A stretch of 5,083 nt of DNA, from positions 1 through 5,083 of the forward strand of contig CALMAV010000497.1 of NCBI GenBank assembly GCA_937859895.1. The letters are read 5' to 3'. Position numbers and translations under genes: made by a program. Under the pieces are notes generated by a model that was given only the letters and a program-made list of their open reading frames with translations, was not told where the DNA came from and made no database searches. How positions within the stretch are numbered: position 1 is the stretch's first letter; the number at the start of each line of letters is the position of its first letter. Positions 1 to 5,083 of this stretch are shown piece after piece. The DNA comes from an uncultured Bryobacterales bacterium (GTDB lineage Bacteria > Acidobacteriota > Terriglobia > Bryobacterales > Bryobacteraceae).

Positions 1-983
1 CCATAGAGCAACTTGATGATCCACGGTGCAAACAACAATAAGACCAAAGACGCAAGCAGGAAGGGCGAAGTAAGCAACAAGCCATACTTGCGTAAGAAGA
101 ATATTGCGTCCTCTTTCGACCGGGCAGCCATGTGGCTGATGTGCGGGTAAATTGCCGTCTTGACTGGATCAACCAATGCCCGTAGAGCGACTACAAGGCG
201 ATAGGAAGCCAGGAAGTAAGCAACATCCTTGGGTCCGCCCTTCAACTGCAAAAACAGAATGCTGGTTGCAGAAGTGAGAGTAAATGAAGCCATTGACAGA
301 AACACGGGCCATCCCTCTTTGAGAGCTCGGGCTGTTTCCTGCCAAGTCGGGGCAACCCAGCTCGACTTGAGAACAAACGGTACAGTAATAAGCCCAATCA
401 AACCAGCAATAACGGTTGACCCGGCTTGAAAAACCAGGGCCCACCGGTACTGATAATCGTGGTGAACAAAAGCAAAGACCAATCCTAGTGACACAACTTT
501 TGCTAGAAGATCCCGCCACACGAGATTCTCCATCTTCTGCAGACCTTGGAAAAGCCAGATTGGGAAAAGTAGGTCCCCAACTACGGCAAGATAGCCGATG
601 CAGAGCAGATCTAGGTCTGGCCGTAGTTGGGGCGTCATGAGAACAATCGAGACCATCATGACGAACCCAAGTACAGTTAGGAACGCCTTAGCAGCATAAA
701 CTGACCAGGTAATCTGGGCAATCTTTTCGGGATCATTCGAATAAACAGCAATTCGCCTCGTCGCCGTAAGGTTGAAGCCGTACTCTACGAGAGTGATGAA
801 GTAGAAGTTGAATGTAGTTGCAAAACCAATTAGCCCAAAGTGCTCGGTGCTGAGTACACGAGAGAGATAGGGAAGCACCAGAAGCGGCGCTGCATAAGCA
901 CTCATTTGGACAATGAAAATAGCCGCTGCATTTTTGGCCAGTCGATGGCCAAGCATGTTACGGGCTTGCGCAAATATCGGCAT
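1..983 (-). CDS. Wzx/RfbX-type oligosaccharide flippase, N-terminal part, 3' end beyond window
   Basis: The reading frame is open from ATG at 981-983 to the window edge and gives 327 complete residues, against roughly 400-480 for full-length members. The protein is an inner-membrane transporter of the polysaccharide transport (PST/MOP) family that moves undecaprenyl-linked repeat units to the periplasm. Family marks are PLLVLPYLSRVLSTEHFG (33-50), the YGFNLTATRRIA segment (68-79) and LFPIWLFQGLQKMENL (139-154), the last a strong RfbX hallmark (usually LFPxWLFQGxEKM). Hydrophobic spans by eye lie near 20-42, 47-67, 91-117, 126-145, 157-173, 182-204, 228-247 and 300-322. The ATG is the first usual start after the ACP stop, five codons downstream in the same frame; a second ATG (954-956, residue 10) is possible. 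The ribosome site is weak (GAG only 3 nt away). The carried substrate cannot be deduced; by context it is the glycan built from the uronic acid and acyl donor encoded upstream. Confidence 0.93.
   Translation of the reverse strand, partial: MPIFAQARNMLGHRLAKNAAAIFIVQMSAYAAPLLVLPYLSRVLSTEHFGLIGFATTFNFYFITLVEYGFNLTATRRIAVYSNDPEKIAQITWSVYAAKAFLTVLGFVMMVSIVLMTPQLRPDLDLLCIGYLAVVGDLLFPIWLFQGLQKMENLVWRDLLAKVVSLGLVFAFVHHDYQYRWALVFQAGSTVIAGLIGLITVPFVLKSSWVAPTWQETARALKEGWPVFLSMASFTLTSATSILFLQLKGGPKDVAYFLASYRLVVALRALVDPVKTAIYPHISHMAARSKEDAIFFLRKYGLLLTSPFLLASLVLLLFAPWIIKLLY
575..632. repeat. 13-bp perfect inverted repeat inside the flippase gene
   Basis: Positions 575-587 (CCCCAACTACGGC) are the exact reverse complement of 620-632, separated by 32 nt. 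In the transcript this would be a 13-pair stem, 9 of the pairs G-C. The loop itself contains a small imperfect hairpin (CAGA at 606-609 pairing with TCTG at 616-619). Both arms are coding, one for Pro-Gln-Leu-Arg in TPQLRPDL and the other for Ala-Val-Val-Gly in LAVVGDLL. A TTTT run starts a few bases after the stem on the transcribed side, but the loop is too long for a standard intrinsic terminator. The function is unknown and the repeat may be chance. Confidence 0.5.
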
Positions 984-998
984 CAGCTCAGAATCTAC

Positions 999-1247
999 TT
1001 AAGCCGCGGACTGCTCTACTTTACCGTCAATGTAAGCCCGGATCTTTTCAAAGGAAGTCAGCTCACCCAGATCATCAAAATCCATCTGGAACCCAAACTC
1101 TTCTTCAATAAGGTTCATCAACGTAATGGCTGCGACCGAATCCCAATTCGGAGTAGTCTCCTGCGTTGCTAAACGAATCTTGTCGACTGGCAGGTCCGGG
1201 AACACCGTCTCAAATATGCTTGTTAATTTGTCTTCAGTATTATTCAT
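999..1247 (-). CDS. Acyl carrier protein
   Basis: An 82-residue, acidic, stand-alone carrier protein of normal ACP length. The phosphopantetheine site is Ser37 in NWDSVAAITLMNLIEEEFG (Ser codon 1137-1139), followed by the acidic helix and a typical helix-IV segment LTSFEKIRAYIDGKV. After pantetheinylation by a host transferase it would carry a small acyl group as a thioester in the cytoplasm. Its position, overlapping the FkbH-like gene by 8 nt, points to a dedicated FkbJ-type carrier receiving glyceryl rather than the housekeeping fatty-acid ACP. The sequence around the serine is DSVA rather than the DSL of housekeeping AcpP, which supports this. The ATG at 1245-1247 has no clear purine-rich ribosome site (upstream bases read GTTGTTGTGAAAC), so it is probably translated by coupling to the upstream gene. 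The flippase gene begins 15 nt after the TAA, in the same frame. Confidence 0.95.
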   Translation of the reverse strand: MNNTEDKLTSIFETVFPDLPVDKIRLATQETTPNWDSVAAITLMNLIEEEFGFQMDFDDLGELTSFEKIRAYIDGKVEQSAA

Positions 1248-2967
1248 GTTTCACAACAACTCGGTGGTGTAACTCAGGGCACTTCGCAGCAAATTCGGCT
1301 TGACTCAATCGGCACTCTGCCGATGGCGCTTGGCCGAGCAACCCGGTTAGGAACTCGGTTATGGGCTGATTCTTGGACGTTGCGGCATAGTCGAAGCGCA
1401 GCTCGTCCACTGCGAACTCGGAAAATAACTGAGCGAGCATCTGGTGTTCTATTTGACGGGAGAAGGCCCGGCAACTCAATACCCAGGCATCAATAATCAG
1501 ACCATTCGCAATGCGCTGGCCCCGTACAGCTGCAATCTTGCCGAGAGGCCCAAACTTATCCTCATACAAAACAGCCATAACAAATGAACCCGGACCTGCT
1601 AACGATTCCAGCCACTCAGCTTCAGTAAATCGCCGTCCATTCAAGTTGAACTGATTAGTCTTATTGACTAACTCCACTGTTCTTCTATCGGCAGAATGTC
1701 CGCTGAACTCCACGGTCAGAACTGCTTCTGCAGAGGCAAGGAGATCATTTGCTGATCCAGTACGCGACAGCTCCGCGAACTGCTGCCCTTGCCGAATGCT
1801 CTGGAGCCGAAAACTATCCTCTTCGGATAATCTAGGCTTTCCAAACAAATCCCGCAAGCGCTTTAAGAAAGCAAAGCCAGCCGCGTAGTCGCCCTTTGGA
1901 AACAGAATGCATTCGAGTCCTGGGTGCTGAGCCTGCACCTCGGCCAGTTCCATCGGACTGTCGTCAATGAACACGACGCTATCGGCAGAGATGTTCCATG
2001 TCTTGAGAATTCGGTTTACCGAACCTGACTTCACATCCCAGTGCACTTCCAGTGGAAACACCCGCTCTCGATCAAGAATCAGATCGGTACGCGCCAGCGC
2101 CTTTTCCACTACTTCGGGCGAATTCTTACTGGCAATTGCAACCAGCACGCCTTGTTCGGCGAACGCTCTTAACATCTGCTGGTACAGCCCATGTATCTGC
2201 GCATGACTCGCCAGATCCCAGGCGACCTCCTGGTGACCGATTTCGCCCACCAGTCCCAGCCATAAAGTGTCATCCAGGTCAGTGATCAGGCCCTTCTTCG
2301 GCTGCGGCAATTGCAACAGTTTTGCGAAGGTACTCCCCAACGCTTCGGCATGCCCCTGCGTATAAGGAAACCCGGTATTCAGATCGGACCGGAAGTCGTA
2401 TCTGGAAGCGGAAGGTGATGCCGATTGCAGCCGATCGCGGTTGACCAAGGACACTGCGGGGTGAGCGACAACGCGACTGGCAAACTCAGCCACCGCTAGT
2501 TCAAGCGCTATCTCTGCTTCGCTCGCCTGCCATCCCGAGGTGTGGAACGCGGGCGGAAGGCTAAGTGTCGGCGTTGAGATGACAAGGCGCGAAGCAGAAG
2601 GAATCTCGCCAATCGCACCCTCCAGTTGCTTCAGTCTCTCCTGCACACTGCCCAAGTAGCTAGGGACTAATCGCTGCCCCCAACCGCCGGTCTGCCGATA
2701 CCCAAGCCTTGGATCTAAGTCCTGCCACTCTAAAGCAAGTGCGCCCAGAGCCGTCTGTCCTTTGGCAAATCGCGCAATGGTCCCTGCCACGTCGCCAAAC
2801 AACCCTGTCTCAATCGAAACTTTCCGGTCAGGATGGGCCTGCTGCAAGTAAGCTGCTAAGTAGTTTTGTAGGTGAAGCGGAGTGAACCCGCATGCCAGTA
2901 CAACGGGCATTGCTTTGGCTTCAACCGGCGCCTTTGTAACAATTGCTAGAGCTTCGGCTAGCTTCAT
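1240..2967 (-). CDS. FkbH-family HAD phosphatase/glyceryl-ACP-forming protein
   Basis: A 575-residue FkbH-like protein. The family transfers a phosphoglyceryl unit from D-1,3-bisphosphoglycerate, removes the phosphate and loads the glyceryl group on a carrier protein. Residues about 20-220 form the N-terminal domain seen in long FkbH proteins (opening VVLACGFTPLHLQNYL). The HAD core follows: motif I DLDDTLW (Asp230, Asp232, Thr234), motif II ASKN (Ser280), Lys313 in WDVKSG, and the acidic motif FIDDSP (Asp335, Asp336). The C-terminal GNAT-like domain carries the family hallmark NKTNQFNLNGRRFTEAEW (435-452) and WVLSCRAFSRQIE (495-507), whose Cys499 is a candidate acyl-carrying thiol (inference). 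The start is ATG at 2965-2967: it forms an ATGA overlap with the upstream stop and has GAGAGG 8 nt before it. An in-frame ATG at 3111 would add 48 residues unlike the family. The TAA stop lies 8 nt inside the following ACP gene, its likely partner. All HAD catalytic residues are present. Confidence 0.93.
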   Translation of the reverse strand: MKLAEALAIVTKAPVEAKAMPVVLACGFTPLHLQNYLAAYLQQAHPDRKVSIETGLFGDVAGTIARFAKGQTALGALALEWQDLDPRLGYRQTGGWGQRLVPSYLGSVQERLKQLEGAIGEIPSASRLVISTPTLSLPPAFHTSGWQASEAEIALELAVAEFASRVVAHPAVSLVNRDRLQSASPSASRYDFRSDLNTGFPYTQGHAEALGSTFAKLLQLPQPKKGLITDLDDTLWLGLVGEIGHQEVAWDLASHAQIHGLYQQMLRAFAEQGVLVAIASKNSPEVVEKALARTDLILDRERVFPLEVHWDVKSGSVNRILKTWNISADSVVFIDDSPMELAEVQAQHPGLECILFPKGDYAAGFAFLKRLRDLFGKPRLSEEDSFRLQSIRQGQQFAELSRTGSANDLLASAEAVLTVEFSGHSADRRTVELVNKTNQFNLNGRRFTEAEWLESLAGPGSFVMAVLYEDKFGPLGKIAAVRGQRIANGLIIDAWVLSCRAFSRQIEHQMLAQLFSEFAVDELRFDYAATSKNQPITEFLTGLLGQAPSAECRLSQAEFAAKCPELHHRVVVKHE

Positions 2968-4565
2968 AGGCTTTGCCTCTCGTTTGTTGCCAATTTGGTT
3001 CCACCTAGTACTGCTTGGCTCGACAATACCGCTCCTCCTTGAGCCTTTACTGGCGAGGGAGTAAACACCTGACATGTTCCCGGCGCTGGTGGGGTGGCCA
3101 GATACTCGCACAACTCACGTGCCAGTATCGACGGATCAACTGCACCTTGTTTCCCCATTGGAGTATTCGTCATCTCCGTTAGCAAGCGCTCGGGTCTAAC
3201 AATGAGTGAACTTACATTCGGGTATTGCAGCGGGGCCACCTTACAAAGTCCCTCGGTCGCCTGCTTTGCTGCCACATAGTGCGGCCAGTCACGTACCGGT
3301 TTTTTCACTGCTATCGAAGAGATTAGAACCGCGCATCCAGCGGACCGTTGCAGCATTGGCAGGAAGTGACAGAAAGGCCAGAGCACCAAATTGGTTGCTT
3401 TTTCGATATAACCGGCAATTCGCTCGGCACCTTCCGGCTCCAGACGAAGGGAAGGAATGGCTGGGAATGCGCAGCAAACCAAAAAATCTACGTGGCCGAA
3501 TTCTCTTGCAATAGTTTGTGCGAGATCCGCCATCTCCTCTGACTTTCCGGCGTCCGCCATCCGGACCGACACACGTTCCATCCAAGCAGATCGACCAGTA
3601 GCCCAAGCCGGTTCCGACCGGGAAACCGAAATGACTCTTGCCCCTTCCGATGCTAAGGCCCGGACTAAAGCCGCCCCAAACCCTCGGCTCGCCCCTAACA
3701 CTACCGCTGTTCTGCCGAAAAGAGCCTCGCCACCTAACTTATTGTTGTTTTCTGTCTCGACAGGCTCAACCTCGGATCGAAGAAACGCCGTTAGTTGACC
3801 CGAGGCCACAGCCTGCGCTGAAACAGTTAGGTCGACAGCCGTCTTCACTTGCCCGAGAGATCGATTTAGACTCGCAATCTTGGTCCTGAAACGGATCGGT
3901 TCTTGCGCCTGAGCCTCACTCTTGAAGTCGAAAGCCAGTCGGAAAAACAGCGCCTTCCGACCCGGAAGCTCCATTCCTATGTAGTAGCTGCTCCAGAGCA
4001 GCGCTTCCAGCACCGGACGTTCTACTTTTAGGCCCCACCGCTCGCAAAGCATCTTGAAAGCTGCCGGGTCGCACCGGTAGGAGCCGTTTTCCTCACCGCC
4101 AACTATTAGCTCTTGCCAGCCTAAGTTTCGTGCCTCTGCTAGCGGAAATAGACCGGACTCGCCCAACCCTGCCTCAGACTCCAAAGCTCGTCCAGGCGCA
4201 AATTGAACGGTGGTCGTCAGCAAAGGTGTAGACCCGTCGAGCAATCGTGCTGTTATACCCTCTCGTGTACTCAGCGCCTCTACTCGATAGTCAACATTCC
4301 GAAACATCGGCCTGTGAAAATCAGCTGTCAGCCGACTAATCGAAACGTCGTCTCTGCCAATGTGCGCCAGAGCCGCCAGACATCCCAGGACACCAAACAC
4401 AACCGGTTCACCATAAGCTGTGCGCGAGGCATACGGCTCCGAAAGGTGCAGGGGATTCCGATCGCCCGAGGCTCGGCTAAACAGCTCTAGGTCCGCTTGG
4501 GTAAAGCGTATCTTCGAGCCACTATCCTTCCTACCGGTGACATTCCGCCCATTCTCACCCGACAC
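2964..4565 (-). CDS. MaoC-like hot-dog dehydratase fused to short-chain dehydrogenase/reductase
   Basis: A 533-residue cytoplasmic protein with two recognisable enzymes. Residues about 20-125 form a MaoC/(R)-hydratase hot-dog domain with the hydratase signature SGDRNPLH (Asp35, Asn37, His40 intact), which should add or remove water from a 3-hydroxyacyl thioester. Residues about 135-268 are divergent and may be a second, non-catalytic hot-dog half. Residues about 283-502 are an SDR with cofactor loop GASRGFG (291-297), Arg after strand 2 (SVSRS) hinting at NADPH, a Ser in ISS (416-417) and catalytic YVAAK (Tyr430, Lys434). The usual NNAG motif is replaced by CCAF (364-367). The start is GTG at 4563-4565: it is the first usual start after an in-frame TAG at 4575-4577, and the hot-dog domain begins near residue 20. 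Only a weak AGG lies 8 nt upstream, so translation may be coupled to the preceding gene. The TGA stop overlaps the next ATG. Likely substrate, from the neighbours: a small acyl-ACP. It could also be a general oxoacyl-ACP reductase/hydratase; the exact reaction is not known. Confidence 0.88.
   Translation of the reverse strand: MSGENGRNVTGRKDSGSKIRFTQADLELFSRASGDRNPLHLSEPYASRTAYGEPVVFGVLGCLAALAHIGRDDVSISRLTADFHRPMFRNVDYRVEALSTREGITARLLDGSTPLLTTTVQFAPGRALESEAGLGESGLFPLAEARNLGWQELIVGGEENGSYRCDPAAFKMLCERWGLKVERPVLEALLWSSYYIGMELPGRKALFFRLAFDFKSEAQAQEPIRFRTKIASLNRSLGQVKTAVDLTVSAQAVASGQLTAFLRSEVEPVETENNNKLGGEALFGRTAVVLGASRGFGAALVRALASEGARVISVSRSEPAWATGRSAWMERVSVRMADAGKSEEMADLAQTIAREFGHVDFLVCCAFPAIPSLRLEPEGAERIAGYIEKATNLVLWPFCHFLPMLQRSAGCAVLISSIAVKKPVRDWPHYVAAKQATEGLCKVAPLQYPNVSSLIVRPERLLTEMTNTPMGKQGAVDPSILARELCEYLATPPAPGTCQVFTPSPVKAQGGAVLSSQAVLGGTKLATNERQSL
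2976..2981 (-). promoter_or_regulatory. Ribosome binding site of the FkbH-like gene
   Basis: The minus strand reads GAGAGG here, 8 nt before the ATG at 2965-2967. It is the only clear Shine-Dalgarno sequence among the four starts visible in the window, and it lies inside the 3' end of the dehydratase-SDR gene. Together with the ATGA overlap it decides the start of the FkbH-like protein against the in-frame ATG at 3111. Confidence 0.75.
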
Positions 4566-4574
4566 AGTGATGAC

Positions 4575-5083
4575 CTATGCCAAACTCATGGCCGAAGCTG
4601 TACGGGTCCCATTAATCAGATCCAGGACCGGTAGACCCGATTCGCTGATCTTTGCAGCAACCGCCTGGCTGGGCTTTTGAGCAACCACCACCTGGTCAGC
4701 CCACCGCAGTAGCCCATCAAGACTTGACTCCATGAGCCGTCCAATATGAGGAATCGATTCAAGGATAAACGTACGATTCGCCCCGTAGATCGTTTCAATC
4801 TGAATGTGCGGATCGAAAACGCGGACGTCTTTACCTTTCCCGATTAACTGCTCGAGCAAGGACACCACCGGGCTCTCGCGCAGATCATCCGTGTTCTCCT
4901 TAAAGGCAAGTCCTACTACGCCTAACCGCTTGGCCGGAAGATCCATAATGGTTGTAAAGCCTCTGGTTAGTTGCTGTTCATTGCTTGGCAAGACAGACTC
5001 GAGTAGCGGAAGTTGCAGATCCAATCGCCCGGCCCGGTAGACCAGCGCTCGAAGATCCTTCGGCAAACAGGAGCCACCAAAGG
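4575..5083 (-). CDS. GDP-mannose/UDP-glucose 6-dehydrogenase family protein (AlgD-like), C-terminal part, 5' end beyond window
   Basis: The visible 168 residues are the end of a cytoplasmic NAD-dependent sugar-nucleotide dehydrogenase, which oxidises C6 of a nucleotide hexose twice to give a uronic acid precursor for polysaccharide synthesis. The fragment opens with FGGSCLPKDLRALVYRA, the conserved catalytic-cysteine motif (Cys codon 5067-5069). It continues into the C-terminal nucleotide-binding domain with GVVGLAFKENTDDLRESP and then GKGKDVRVFDP. The segments FGGSCLPKD, IGKGxxxRxFD and the later GANRTFILESIPHI resemble GDP-mannose 6-dehydrogenase (AlgD) more than UDP-glucose dehydrogenase (Ugd), so GDP-mannuronate is the favoured product; this substrate call is inferred. 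The frame is open to the window edge. A TTG at 5064-5066 is an internal Leu codon, not the start, because the catalytic Cys lies before it. The NAD-binding N-terminal domain lies outside. The TAG stop is 9 nt from the next gene's start. Confidence 0.93.
   Translation of the reverse strand, partial: FGGSCLPKDLRALVYRAGRLDLQLPLLESVLPSNEQQLTRGFTTIMDLPAKRLGVVGLAFKENTDDLRESPVVSLLEQLIGKGKDVRVFDPHIQIETIYGANRTFILESIPHIGRLMESSLDGLLRWADQVVVAQKPSQAVAAKISESGLPVLDLINGTRTASAMSLA

Noticed and set aside
169..519. A 116-codon minus-strand frame with many Cys and Ser
   Set aside because: It is out of frame within the flippase gene, whose own frame is open across the same stretch and carries clear family motifs.
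984..998. Promoter or terminator between the ACP and flippase genes
   Set aside because: The gap is only 15 nt and contains no hairpin or promoter-like elements.
840..1172. A 110-codon plus-strand frame across the ACP-flippase junction
   Set aside because: It is antisense to two well-supported genes and its translation has no recognisable domain or plausible start context. The other plus-strand frames are rejected for the same reason.
2964..3111. A longer FkbH-like protein starting at the in-frame ATG at 3111
   Set aside because: The extra 48 residues lie entirely over the end of the dehydratase-SDR gene, look like out-of-frame sequence and have no family resemblance. The ATG at 2965-2967 has a good ribosome site and an ATGA junction.
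3760..3790. Possible frameshift or gene split in the fusion protein between the hot-dog part and the SDR
   Set aside because: The frame is continuous from 4565 to 2964, and the linker (VETENNNKLGGE) looks like a normal flexible interdomain linker.
849..4275. A 16-bp exact inverted match between 849-864 and 4260-4275 (CTCTCGTGTACTCAGC on one strand)
   Set aside because: Both copies are inside unrelated coding frames (flippase LSRVLS and fusion protein ALSTRE), the match stops abruptly on both sides and there is no mobile-element context. Most likely coincidence.
4575..5066. A complete small gene starting at TTG 5064-5066
   Set aside because: The frame continues upstream through FGGSC, the catalytic motif of the dehydrogenase, to the window edge. 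The TTG is an internal Leu codon.

Overview
The window is a slice of a surface-polysaccharide (capsule, exopolysaccharide or O-antigen type) biosynthesis locus from an unidentified, probably Gram-negative bacterium. Every supportable gene lies on the minus strand, so the natural reading direction is from position 5083 down to 1. Base composition looks even, a little over half G+C by eye. An acidobacterial or proteobacterial origin would fit the protein style, but nothing here settles the taxonomy.

Layout in transcription order: (1) the C-terminal third of an AlgD-like GDP-mannose/UDP-glucose 6-dehydrogenase (4575-5083, cut by the window edge); (2) a 533-residue fusion of an N-terminal MaoC-type hot-dog dehydratase/hydratase, a divergent central segment and a C-terminal short-chain dehydrogenase/reductase (2964-4565); (3) a 575-residue FkbH-family HAD/acyltransferase protein (1240-2967); (4) an 82-residue acyl carrier protein (999-1247); (5) the N-terminal 327 residues of a Wzx/RfbX-type oligosaccharide flippase (1-983, cut by the window edge). 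The junctions are a 9-nt gap, a 4-nt ATGA overlap, an 8-nt overlap and a 15-nt gap. There is no room for an internal promoter or terminator, so this is one operon segment, open at both ends. No non-coding stretch exceeds 15 nt.

How the genes could work together: the dehydrogenase would supply a uronic-acid sugar nucleotide, and the flippase would export the lipid-linked repeat unit. Between them sits a carrier-protein acyl module. FkbH proteins are known to take a three-carbon unit from 1,3-bisphosphoglycerate, dephosphorylate it and load it as glyceryl-S-ACP. The dehydratase-reductase fusion beside it could convert glyceryl-ACP to pyruvyl-ACP and then lactyl-ACP. The product would then decorate the polysaccharide as a small acyl substituent. 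The glyceryl step rests on family knowledge; the lactyl step and the transfer to sugar are inference, and no acyltransferase is visible here. This polyketide-like starter module inside a glycan operon is the most interesting content of the window.
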